NCBI GenBank assembly: GCA_002297415.1
Contig: DBKZ01000078.1
Span: forward strand, 5,809-25,000
Length of the DNA stretch: 19,192 bases
From: Ruminococcaceae bacterium UBA737
Lineage (GTDB): Bacteria > Bacillota > Clostridia > Oscillospirales > Acutalibacteraceae
Reading direction: 5' to 3'
Within the stretch, counting starts at the first letter, position 1. Every line of letters starts with the position of its first letter. The translations under genes and the position numbers were made by a program. Under the pieces are notes generated by a model. That model was not told where the DNA came from and did no database searches. It saw only the letters and a program-made list of their open reading frames with translations. Shown piece by piece: positions 7,406-13,652 of this stretch.

Positions 7406-9087
7406 CCTAATCCTCCTTCATAAGGCCATACCCGAATCTCGATATCCGCGACATCGGTATAGCCCAAATGTAATACCATAGATGTAATTATCCCTGTAAA
7501 GGTCCCTGAAAAAGCTGTTTCAATCTGCACCAAATCCCCGATCCGCTCGTTTTCTACGACGATTTTTGCGCTTACAGTCCCGGGGGATTCAATAAATTTC
7601 TTAATATATGGAGATTTCTGGTCTGTAGGAGACGGCCACCCCTGCGCAACTGTAAATCTGTCGAATACTTTTTCATTGGTTGTGGCGTTCGCCGCAAAAC
7701 TTGCTTCATTTAAAACTGTAATATTGTAAACCATAGGTGTCATTTTAGACCCGTGCAACGGTACAGTTCGGTTTGAATACGGTACACCGTCAACCGCTCT
7801 TAAGATTGTATAATTATCTCTATATCCCCCAAAATTCTTAACTTGATCGTCGCTAAAACCCTCAGCAATCGCACACGGCGGATCGGCAAAATAGTATTTT
7901 GAATCCTTAACAAAGTCGCCGTAAACTGTTTCAAGAACAACCGAATCACTTTTTACTGTCTGATAATCCTTAAGCTCGTAACGCGCCTGTGTAAAAGTTT
8001 CGCTTTTAGTGAATTTTGCGTCGCCTATTATCTTTTTTCTGCCGTTGTAGTTATCAATAAAACTTGTAATTTCGGTCGGAATGTCTCTTAAGGTTATAAA
8101 GCTTGCTCGGGAACTGTCAATCATTTTATTTAAAGCCCATGCAATCTGACATAGACCGTAAAGGCATGAATCCACTTTAATCCAACCGTTTAAACTGTTT
8201 AAATTAGAATTTCCGCTGTCAATCCCAACATTACATGCTTCATAAATATCGGCCAAACAAATTTCAGGATAATCGTGTGCCCACTTATCATAAAGATATT
8301 TTTTAGCTTTACCTTTCATATCCTCGGCGGTAATTTCAAAAATATTTTTAGCTGTCTGCTGACAGTCGGTTATAAAAAATCTTCCGTAATACTTACCGTT
8401 ATGGTTCACATCAAATTCACGCACATTTTGAATTCTTTCAGCCATATAATCGTCAAGCTTAGCTGTAAAGTTGCATGTATTCACCGCAACATCATCAGAA
8501 AGAACATTTAAGTTTTCATAGATTTCAAAAGACATGAATTTTGAAATGCTATTGTATAGTTGTGTATAAAATGTTCCCTCAAAATCATCAAGTCTCGCTT
8601 TTTTGTTTGCCTCTTCGGTGCTGAGAATTTCTATTTTAATTTTCTGTATTTCATGATTTAAGTCAAAAAAATAATGTTTATAAATCCGTGTTTTTTGATA
8701 GGCCGAATTTCCCCAAGTTCCTAAATAATCGTATCTCAAAAGTGACGGAGCAGTTAAAACAACATCGTCTTTGCCGTAATAGCTTAATGTTATTCTAACA
8801 TTTTTAATATTTGAGTATGTTGAATCGTTCTCGAGATATTTTGTGATGAGGGTTAACTCTCTGATATCACTGTCAAAAATAGGGACTATTATCGTAGGCA
8901 AAGCATTTTCGGGAAAATTTCCGTTAGAATCAGACGATGACGTTGACGCGAATCTTCTTTTGTAACCGTCTTGAATAAAACTTATATTGATAAATTCCGA
9001 ATGCACCACAGTTGAAACCCACTCAGGAAAATCAGTTCCATCATCAATATATCTTAATTTTTTGCTTGTGTTGAATGTAACTTCCAT
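7402..9087 (-). CDS. Phage tail-tip / baseplate hub-like protein
   Basis: A 561-residue structural protein encoded between the distal tail gene and the BppU-like gene, the usual place of the tail-associated hub (Tal-type). Visible features include 'CNFTAKLDDYMAERIQNVREFDVNHNG' and 'FFITDCQQTAKNIFEITAEDMKG', which read as a hub-like beta domain. The C-terminal 'ERIGDLVQIETAFSGTFTGIITSM...LGYTDVADIEIRV' is typical of small Clostridia phage tail-tip proteins. I see no lysozyme or peptidase domain. The frame is open up to 9126, but ATG 9087 is chosen because GGAGGGG lies just upstream and it sits 1 nt after the previous stop. Confidence 0.6.
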   Translation of the reverse strand: MEVTFNTSKKLRYIDDGTDFPEWVSTVVHSEFINISFIQDGYKRRFASTSSSDSNGNFPENALPTIIVPIFDSDIRELTLITKYLENDSTYSNIKNVRITLSYYGKDDVVLTAPSLLRYDYLGTWGNSAYQKTRIYKHYFFDLNHEIQKIKIEILSTEEANKKARLDDFEGTFYTQLYNSISKFMSFEIYENLNVLSDDVAVNTCNFTAKLDDYMAERIQNVREFDVNHNGKYYGRFFITDCQQTAKNIFEITAEDMKGKAKKYLYDKWAHDYPEICLADIYEACNVGIDSGNSNLNSLNGWIKVDSCLYGLCQIAWALNKMIDSSRASFITLRDIPTEITSFIDNYNGRKKIIGDAKFTKSETFTQARYELKDYQTVKSDSVVLETVYGDFVKDSKYYFADPPCAIAEGFSDDQVKNFGGYRDNYTILRAVDGVPYSNRTVPLHGSKMTPMVYNITVLNEASFAANATTNEKVFDRFTVAQGWPSPTDQKSPYIKKFIESPGTVSAKIVVENERIGDLVQIETAFSGTFTGIITSMVLHLGYTDVADIEIRVWPYEGGLG

Positions 9088-9088
9088 A

Positions 9089-9508
9089 CTACCCCTCCGA
9101 ATATCCTTGCAGCGTTCCGCCGGCAAGCCATTGACTGTCCATAGCAGTGAAGGTTACCTCATAAGTTTTGCTCCACACCCTTTTAGGCTTTTCGGAAAGC
9201 AGGGTCCTCTCACATTTTGAAACATATATCTCAGTTGTCATATAGCCGTCATCGAACGGTATTTTAACCGTATGGTCATTTTTAGGGTTTGAAAGCACTC
9301 TGTAAAGCGAATTCCATTCCGTATCTGTACAGTTTCGCTCGCGCCTGATAGTGCCTGTACTGTTAAAGAATGTGCCTACATACTGCAGATACATTGACTT
9401 GGTTCCCTGCAATCTCCCCGACTGGTCGCCGTTTAATATATCTGCAGTTTGTTTGTAACCTTTCAAGGTCCAAGAAGCATTGTAATTTACATTGTCAATA
9501 GTTATCAT
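9089..9508 (-). CDS. Small tail protein, probable distal-tail position
   Basis: A 139-residue protein between tape measure and hub genes, the position of the distal tail protein, though it is much shorter than classical Dit. Sequence features are 'ITIDNVNYNASWTLKGYKQ', 'GDQSGRLQGTKSMYLQYVGTFFNSTGTI' and 'KTYEVTFTAMDSQWLAGG'. This reads as a single beta-barrel domain carrying a field-shaped middle segment, as in small tail adaptor proteins. I do not recognise a named family. It starts 7 nt after the tape-measure stop. Confidence 0.55.
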   Translation of the reverse strand: MITIDNVNYNASWTLKGYKQTADILNGDQSGRLQGTKSMYLQYVGTFFNSTGTIRRERNCTDTEWNSLYRVLSNPKNDHTVKIPFDDGYMTTEIYVSKCERTLLSEKPKRVWSKTYEVTFTAMDSQWLAGGTLQGYSEG

Positions 9509-9515
9509 AATTAAA

Positions 9516-11555
9516 TCAGAACACCGTTGAGCGTTCGTTTTCCTTTCTTATTTCAAGCCCTAACAGCCTTATAAGCGGAGCGAGCTGACCCGTTGCGGTA
9601 ATAGTATAATTCGGGTTTGTTTCTTTCGAGCTCGGTTTATACTTTTCGAATGCCGCCAAAATATTCTCAACACTGCCCTCTAAGAACGTTTTACCTGCAG
9701 GCTGGTCATTTACATAGGCAAGTGTAGGCGAGCCTCCGGGGAGTACTGCACCGGTTGCAAGCGCAGGCGCTTTTAATTTAATATTAGGAATTCGAACATC
9801 ACTGAATTTAATATCCGAACCAAATGCTTTTGCAATACCGTAAATCAATCCTCTCATCGGGATGAGTAATAAATTTAATCCGTTGATCCAATTGTTCGCT
9901 ACATCAACAATCCATTTAAGCGCTGCCCAAAAGCCTTTTCTTATTCCGAGCCATAAATCGCTGAAAAATCCGCCTATCGCACTTGTAAACTTTTTAACTT
10001 TATTAAGAAAACCGTTAGGATTAGCGGCAACTGCCGCAGCTAAGCTTGCCGCACCGGCTAAAATCAGTCCTAAACCGAGAGGAATACCTACGCCGGTAAG
10101 TAAAAGGATAATTCCTATTACTATCAAAGCACCGCCGATTATTGCGAGAATGGTCTGAATAGTATTTTGAATGCTTTCCGGCAACGAGTTCCACATGGCT
10201 TCAACTACCGTGGCGAGACCCATTGCACCGACAATCAGCAATCCTAAGCCTAAAGGAATGTTTGCGCCTGTACAAATCAATATAAACCCAAGGGTTAAAG
10301 CGGCCGCAGAAATTATTGTTGTTAAAACCGCGATTACGCTTTTGACTTCTTCGCTCATCGAATTCCAATTCGCCGCTACAACCGCGGCAAGCCCCATAGC
10401 ACCTAAAATCATTAAGCCTAACCCGAGACCGACATGAGCACCGCTTAAAAGTAAAATTGTGCCGATAGCTAACATAGCGGCACTCACAATCGCCGTTATT
10501 TTATCGATTTTCTCCTGCATTTCCGGAGAGAAATCCTTCATAGGAGTAACAGAGGATCCTGCCGCGTTCGAATCGTCGGAATCAGAGCTTGAATTAACAG
10601 CTGTCTGCAAAGTATCAAAGCTTGCTGTGGCTTTTTTAGCTTCCTGACCCGCCTTTTTTGTATTCTTTGCAGTAGCACTCATGCTAGTTGCCATTTTTTG
10701 CATTTCGGAAGTGCTTTTTCCTAAAGCTCTGCTCAGAACGCTCTGAATTGCCTGCGTTATTAAAATAACCTTATCAAGAATCCATGTTATAAGCGGTTTT
10801 ATTGTTTGCGCTACGGTTGTGGTAATAACCATAAGGTTATTTTTTAACTGCTCATATCTTGATGAAATATCTTTATCCTGTCCGAAAATATCTCCTAAAG
10901 CATTTCGCATAGATGTAAAAGCTTTTGTTAATACAGAAAAGAACAATGCGGATTTTATAAGCTCTTTGATTCTTCTTAAATTTCTGTCAAGACCGGATTT
11001 GTTATTTTTTAAATGCTTAGTAATATCCTTCCAGCTTTTACCCTGCTTCTTGATTTCTCCGTTCTGCTCTTTTGTCTTTTGAGTGTTCCCGAGTATCTTT
11101 GCACCTATAACATCAAGATTTGATTTTTCAAGAATGAGCTCGGCATTATACCTTTTTTCTGAAATTTCTTTTTCTCTTATTTTATGATTAAGGCTTTCCC
11201 ACGATTTCTCTAACTGCCTTACATTGTTTAAAGCGGCTTCGGCACCTTTTTCAAGAGCTGCCATATCTCCGCTTTTTACCGTTGTTTTTCCGCTTTGAAC
11301 ATCGGCTTTTAAATTATCTAAAAATAAAGCTTTTTTGCCGGCGATATCTCTCGCTTTTTTTAATTCCTCGTTAAGTAAAGCTTGCTTTTCTTTAAGTCCT
11401 TCGATTTCCGACTTTGTATCGGATATCCTGCTTTTAAACTCTTCAACCCTTGTTTCACTCTGTTTCCACTGAGCTTCAAGCTTTCTTTGCTTAGCTTCGG
11501 CTTCCGTAATATCGTAATCAATATTAAAAATCAAATCTTCTGCTATTGTTCTCAC
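9516..11555 (-). CDS. Phage tail tape measure protein
   Basis: A 679-residue protein in the tape-measure slot after the two chaperone genes. Residues ~15-150 are long coiled coil (Lys/Glu-rich). A helix-rich region with a hydrophobic patch follows at ~200-215. Then come three repeats of ~58 residues from ~355 to 517, each a long hydrophobic helix, a Gly-rich turn 'G..(I/V)(P/G)LGLGL', and 'GA..LA..V.A....' before the next helix. The C-terminal ~100 residues are globular ('GAVLPGGSPTLAYVNDQPAGKTFLEG'). At about 1.5 angstrom per residue it would predict a tail near 100 nm. It starts with GTG, overlapping the previous gene by 4 nt (GTGA). No muralytic domain is seen. Confidence 0.9.
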   Translation of the reverse strand: MRTIAEDLIFNIDYDITEAEAKQRKLEAQWKQSETRVEEFKSRISDTKSEIEGLKEKQALLNEELKKARDIAGKKALFLDNLKADVQSGKTTVKSGDMAALEKGAEAALNNVRQLEKSWESLNHKIREKEISEKRYNAELILEKSNLDVIGAKILGNTQKTKEQNGEIKKQGKSWKDITKHLKNNKSGLDRNLRRIKELIKSALFFSVLTKAFTSMRNALGDIFGQDKDISSRYEQLKNNLMVITTTVAQTIKPLITWILDKVILITQAIQSVLSRALGKSTSEMQKMATSMSATAKNTKKAGQEAKKATASFDTLQTAVNSSSDSDDSNAAGSSVTPMKDFSPEMQEKIDKITAIVSAAMLAIGTILLLSGAHVGLGLGLMILGAMGLAAVVAANWNSMSEEVKSVIAVLTTIISAAALTLGFILICTGANIPLGLGLLIVGAMGLATVVEAMWNSLPESIQNTIQTILAIIGGALIVIGIILLLTGVGIPLGLGLILAGAASLAAAVAANPNGFLNKVKKFTSAIGGFFSDLWLGIRKGFWAALKWIVDVANNWINGLNLLLIPMRGLIYGIAKAFGSDIKFSDVRIPNIKLKAPALATGAVLPGGSPTLAYVNDQPAGKTFLEGSVENILAAFEKYKPSSKETNPNYTITATGQLAPLIRLLGLEIRKENERSTVF

Positions 11556-12112
11556 TCCAATCCGAATAACTCATTTATTTGTTTTTGTTCCTCTTCGGAA
11601 TATTTATCCTGTAAAATAACCGTGTTGCGGTTCGTGTTTAAAAATTCTCTTTCGCAATCCTCAAGCTTTTTATTTTTTGCAAGCTTATCTCTGATTTCCA
11701 CTATAGAAGAAAACATACATTCGCCGCGTTCCTGCAGATAACCGTTAAAGGTCCACCAATGCAAAAACGGCAGCTCGCGAACATCTAAAACATTCGCAAT
11801 TTTATTAACCGCCGAAACTACTATATTGTAATCCTGTTCCCAATCCATAAGCCGCGGCGAGGATTGAGTTTCTTCATAATCTCTGCCGCAGTCCACGAAC
11901 CAACGGATTTTATCTAAAGCTTCGGGAACATCTTCGTCGGGTATTTCATCATCATTCACATAAAGATTATGAAACAGAATATAAGCACGCTGTCTTGCCC
12001 CGAGCTCAGGGTCCGAATAAGAGACTATCGCGTTAATAACATCTCTGAAATCGCAATAAATCTCATACTGCTTGCCGTTAACCTTCAGAGAGTAAGGTAA
12101 TTCCGTTATCAT
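11552..12112 (-). CDS. Gp15-family protein, probable tail assembly chaperone
   Basis: A 186-residue protein matching the phage Gp15 family pattern: 'LPYSLKVNGKQYEIYCDFRDVINAI' at the N-terminus, then 'DVPEALDKIRWFVDCG', 'RLMDWEQDYNIVVSAVNK' and 'LPFLHWWTFNGYLQE'. The acidic C-terminus ends with a Lys/Glu helix. Gp15 genes sit just before the tape measure and are taken as the T part of the G/GT tail-chaperone system. Here G and T are separate, overlapping genes (ATGA at 12109-12112), and I see no need for a programmed frameshift. Confidence 0.82.
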   Translation of the reverse strand: MITELPYSLKVNGKQYEIYCDFRDVINAIVSYSDPELGARQRAYILFHNLYVNDDEIPDEDVPEALDKIRWFVDCGRDYEETQSSPRLMDWEQDYNIVVSAVNKIANVLDVRELPFLHWWTFNGYLQERGECMFSSIVEIRDKLAKNKKLEDCEREFLNTNRNTVILQDKYSEEEQKQINELFGLE

Positions 12113-12537
12113 TTCTTTAGTGCAGGGTGCATGCCTTTTTTATCGGTGTATGATTTAACCCTTTTATTAAGCTTTTCAAATCTCTTGCCGAATTCTTTTT
12201 CGATAACCGGCAGTATAGCGTTTATAAATTTCTCAAAAAGATAAAATCCGTCAGCGTCAAGAGAAAGTGCAGAAACACATCCAAAGGCAGTCTCTGATAC
12301 CGGATATCCGAAAGCATAATCAATTTTAGCTTTAACGAATTCGTCAATTTCCCTGTTCTGCTTGATTTTAGCTTCAATACCTTCGACTTCCTTTAAGCCG
12401 GAAGCATATTTTTCAATTTCATCATAAGCTTCTTCAAGCCTTTCGGGGAAATTTGCGTCTGTAGGATAAAAATAAATATATTTATCCGAATTGCCGAGCT
12501 GACATTTAACCGCTTCTATACCAAAATCTATTTTCAT
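12109..12537 (-). CDS. Tail assembly chaperone (G-like)
   Basis: A 142-residue acidic-helical protein at the head of the downstream tail operon. 'MKIDFGIEAVKCQLGNSDKYIYFYPTDANFPERL' is followed by helices and 'ALSLDADGFYLFEKFINAILPVIEKEFG', the usual pattern for the first tail chaperone preceding Gp15 and tape measure in Clostridia phages. It ends with a basic tail. It has its own upstream promoter candidate because the small-gene island separates it from the tail tube gene. Confidence 0.7.
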   Translation of the reverse strand: MKIDFGIEAVKCQLGNSDKYIYFYPTDANFPERLEEAYDEIEKYASGLKEVEGIEAKIKQNREIDEFVKAKIDYAFGYPVSETAFGCVSALSLDADGFYLFEKFINAILPVIEKEFGKRFEKLNKRVKSYTDKKGMHPALKK

Positions 12538-12570
12538 AATGAATTTCCTCTCGTTTTTTATTCTACTTCA

Positions 12571-12597
12571 ATGATAACACGCATATATAAAAGTCAA
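12571..12597 (-). promoter_or_regulatory. Possible promoter for downstream tail/lysis genes
   Basis: On the minus strand there is -35 TTGACT (12592-12597) and -10-like TATCAT (12571-12576), with a short 15-nt spacer. A promoter is expected here because minus-strand terminators at 12609-12637 and 15342-15370 cut these genes off from the capsid operon. The short spacer makes the exact site uncertain; a phage late activator may be needed. Confidence 0.4.
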
Positions 12598-12608
12598 TAG
12601 CGGACAAC

Positions 12609-12637
12609 AAAAAAGCACCCGCGTGTTGCAGGTGCTT
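12609..12637 (-). terminator. Minus-strand terminator at left edge of small-gene island
   Basis: A perfect 7-bp stem (AAGCACC 12613-12619, GGTGCTT 12631-12637) with an 11-nt loop. On the minus strand it is followed by a run of six T. It insulates the tail operon from transcription inside the island. Its right arm abuts the -35 of the plus-strand antisense promoter. Confidence 0.8.
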
Positions 12638-12663
12638 GACAAAATATCATATTGTGGTATAAT
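12636..12663 (+). promoter_or_regulatory. Strong plus-strand promoter of antisense RNA (antitoxin)
   Basis: -35 TTGACA (12636-12641), 16-nt spacer, extended -10 TGGTATAAT (TATAAT 12658-12663). It points against all neighbouring genes and drives an RNA from about 12670 towards the toxin's 3' end. Confidence 0.88.
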
Positions 12664-12669
12664 AAGGGT

Positions 12670-12762
12670 GGATAAGGTAAACCGATAGACGGTTAACCCT
12701 CATTAAGTAATCTAAAAAGATTTAGACCGCTTGCTTGGAGGCTGGGCGGTCTATTTCTTTTT
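12670..12762 (+). ncRNA. Predicted antisense RNA antitoxin of holin-like toxin
   Basis: The RNA runs from the consensus promoter at 12636-12663 to the bidirectional terminator ending at 12762, about 93 nt. It contains no convincing coding frame. Near its 5' end is a 9-bp stem (one mismatch) GGTAAACCG / CGGTTAACC with an ATAGA loop. Its 3' end overlaps and is complementary to the end of the 31-aa toxin mRNA, including the stop codon. The layout is that of type I antitoxin RNAs that converge on their toxin mRNA (Fst/par, txpA/RatA, bsrG/SR4). The RNA is inferred from promoter and terminator only. Confidence 0.75.
12714..12762. terminator. Bidirectional terminator shared by toxin mRNA and antisense RNA
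   Basis: Stem TAGACCGC (12723-12730) / GCGGTCTA (12746-12753), extended across a small internal loop by AAAAAGA (12714-12720) / TCTTTTT (12756-12762). It has T-runs on both strands: TTTCTTTTT on plus and AATCTTTTT on minus. The toxin stop codon lies inside the stem. Confidence 0.88.
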
Positions 12763-12846
12763 GCACACTATGGTAACAATAAGAGTAATGATTGAAACAA
12801 TCAAAATCCCGAACGAAAATAAATCGTTTGTTGTTATGTATCCCAT
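12751..12846 (-). CDS. Type I toxin, putative holin-like toxin (31 aa)
   Basis: A 31-codon gene. It starts 'MGYITTNDLFSFGILIVSII', then 'TLIVTIVCKKK': a short polar start, one hydrophobic helix (about residues 9-28) and a lysine tail. This is the hallmark of the putative holin-like toxin family (Hol-Tox; TxpA/BsrG/Fst-type membrane peptides). Such peptides insert in the membrane and are lethal when expressed without their antisense RNA. AAGGGGG lies 8 nt before the ATG but is folded into a GAAA-capped hairpin, a usual device for delayed translation of type I toxins. The gene has its own promoter (12915-12943) and converges on a plus-strand RNA. Too short for ordinary gene finders, it is nevertheless one of the better-supported small genes here. 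Confidence 0.88.
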   Translation of the reverse strand: MGYITTNDLFSFGILIVSIITLIVTIVCKKK

Positions 12847-12853
12847 TGGCAAC

Positions 12854-12869
12854 GCCCCCTTTCGAGGGC
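12854..12869 (-). promoter_or_regulatory. Ribosome-site-sequestering hairpin of toxin mRNA
   Basis: On the minus strand GCCCTC (12869-12864) pairs with GGGGGC (12859-12854), 6 bp including one U-G, closing a GAAA (GNRA) tetraloop. The AAGGGGG ribosome site is inside loop and stem, so translation of the toxin should be repressed until the hairpin opens. Confidence 0.72.
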
Positions 12870-12914
12870 AAGATTTAACCGCCTACCGTTTAGGCTTACC
12901 TTATCACGAAGCAT

Positions 12915-12943
12915 ATTATAACATTACACGGCAGAAATTGCAA
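12915..12943 (-). promoter_or_regulatory. Toxin promoter (minus strand)
   Basis: -35 TTGCAA (12938-12943), 17-nt spacer, extended -10 TGTTATAAT (TATAAT at 12920-12915). The toxin mRNA would start near 12908 with a leader of about 60 nt. Confidence 0.75.
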
Positions 12944-12966
12944 TGCAAAATCTGCCGTGTGTTTTT
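12926..12966 (+). terminator. Perfect inverted repeat with plus-strand T-run around toxin -35
   Basis: ACACGGCAGA (12926-12935) and TCTGCCGTGT (12951-12960) form a perfect 10-bp stem with a 15-nt loop that holds the toxin's -35. GTTTTT follows on the plus strand, so it can act as a plus-strand terminator that stops transcripts before they run antisense into hicB. It may also be a regulator site. Confidence 0.6.
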
Positions 12967-13360
12967 ATCTGTCGCTTACTTTCAATTCCCGTTTGAGTGC
13001 TTCTTGCAAAGCCTGAGAAAAGTTAATATTTGCTTTTTCCGCCGCATAGCAAAGCCAACTCGGAAGAGTACAATTTTTCTTAACTACTCTCATTTCGTTT
13101 TTACGCCTATACTCCGAAAAATCAACATCTACAAGTGTCACGATTTCGCCCGAAGATGTTTTTACATCATCAAGCTTGCGCGGTGTTGGCAATACTTTTC
13201 CGTCATCTTCCATATCAACGCCCATTAAGCCGATAGCGTCTCGCGCCATTTCAATAGCGTCGGTTAAATCCTCGCCTTGTGTGTTAATATCAAAATCGGG
13301 AATATAAACCGTAAAGCCCTTATCCTCGGGCGTAAGCAAAATAGGATATGAATTTTTCAT
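12965..13360 (-). CDS. hicB: HicB antitoxin
   Basis: A 131-residue protein. The N-terminal ~60 residues form the HicB partial RNase H-like fold ('YPILLTPEDKGFTVYIPDFDINTQGEDLTDAIEMARDAIGLMG'). The C-terminal part ('KKNCTLPSWLCYAAEKANINFSQALQEALKREL') looks like a ribbon-helix-helix DNA-binding domain. It neutralises HicA and probably represses the hicAB promoter through the palindrome at 13608-13628. An upstream in-frame ATG (13366) lies only 3 nt from GGAGG, so ATG 13360 at 9-nt spacing is preferred. hicA ends 46 nt upstream; toxin-first order is typical for hicAB. Confidence 0.92.
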   Translation of the reverse strand: MKNSYPILLTPEDKGFTVYIPDFDINTQGEDLTDAIEMARDAIGLMGVDMEDDGKVLPTPRKLDDVKTSSGEIVTLVDVDFSEYRRKNEMRVVKKNCTLPSWLCYAAEKANINFSQALQEALKRELKVSDR

Positions 13361-13406
13361 ATACATTTACCTCCATTAAAAATATAAAACTCGGACGGCG
13401 CAAGGC

Positions 13407-13580
13407 TCATTTGAGCCCTCGCCTTTTTATTATAGCCCTTGCAAGATTTTCTTTTAATTCCCTGTGCCTTGGAATTGTTTCATTCTCTTTTCCGTTGGTA
13501 TAAATATCATGCCCCGCTCCGTTCCTTTTTAAGTACCAACCGTTTTTTTCAAGTAACTTTATAAAGTCCGCTCTTTTCGT
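13407..13580 (-). CDS. hicA: HicA mRNA interferase toxin, apparent ACG start
   Basis: A 57-residue HicA toxin. It begins '(T/M)KRADFIKLLEKNGWYLKRN', then 'GAGHDIYTNGKENETIPRH' with the catalytic His24 in the G.GH..Y motif, then 'RELKENLARAIIKRRGLK'. Length and motifs match intact HicA (double-stranded RNA-binding-like fold, ribosome-independent mRNA cleavage). The residue where the family normally has Met is encoded by ACG (13580-13578). The upstream in-frame codon is TAA and there is no other ATG, GTG or TTG start in frame before the catalytic region. GAGGGAGATGG sits about 5-10 nt upstream. Either a T-to-C change has silenced the toxin or ACG is used inefficiently. Promoter and operator are intact upstream. 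Confidence 0.85.
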   Translation of the reverse strand, partial: TKRADFIKLLEKNGWYLKRNGAGHDIYTNGKENETIPRHRELKENLARAIIKRRGLK

Positions 13581-13605
13581 TTATACCATCTCCCTCTATG
13601 TCTAT

Positions 13606-13634
13606 ATTATACGCCTTTAATGCGTATATGTCAA
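13606..13634 (-). promoter_or_regulatory. hicAB promoter with built-in operator palindrome
   Basis: Minus strand: -35 TTGACA (13629-13634), 17-nt spacer, -10 TATAAT (13606-13611), a consensus promoter. A perfect 7-bp inverted repeat TATACGC (13608-13614) / GCGTATA (13622-13628), separated by 7 nt, covers the spacer and part of the -10. This is a likely site for HicB autorepression. Confidence 0.88.
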
Positions 13635-13652
13635 GACTTTTTTTAAATAATT

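Larger units (their letters stand above)
12671..12905. repeat. Inverted repeat placing the same leader on both convergent RNAs
   Basis: GATAAGGTAA at 12671-12680 (plus) recurs as its reverse complement at 12896-12905. In both cases it lies at the predicted 5' end of a transcript (antisense RNA and toxin mRNA). Similarity continues loosely (CC.A...ACGGT...GGTTAA...CCCTC) in both leaders. Confidence 0.8.

Noticed and set aside
11552..12537. Possible programmed -1 frameshift linking the two tail chaperone genes
   Set aside because: The genes overlap by ATGA with separate starts, and I saw no convincing slippery heptamer at the end of the first gene.
12731..13228. A 165-codon plus-strand open frame across the toxin and hicB
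   Set aside because: It runs opposite to the well-supported toxin and hicB genes, crosses the toxin promoter and a perfect inverted repeat, and has no recognisable domain or suitable ribosome site. It is a shadow.
13397..13425. Plus-strand terminator-like hairpin (GGCTC/GAGCC plus GGCG/CGCC, then TTTTT) at the end of hicA
   Set aside because: No plus-strand transcript is predicted to reach it, and on the hicAB mRNA it has no T-run. It may only be a stem between the two genes; not called as a feature.
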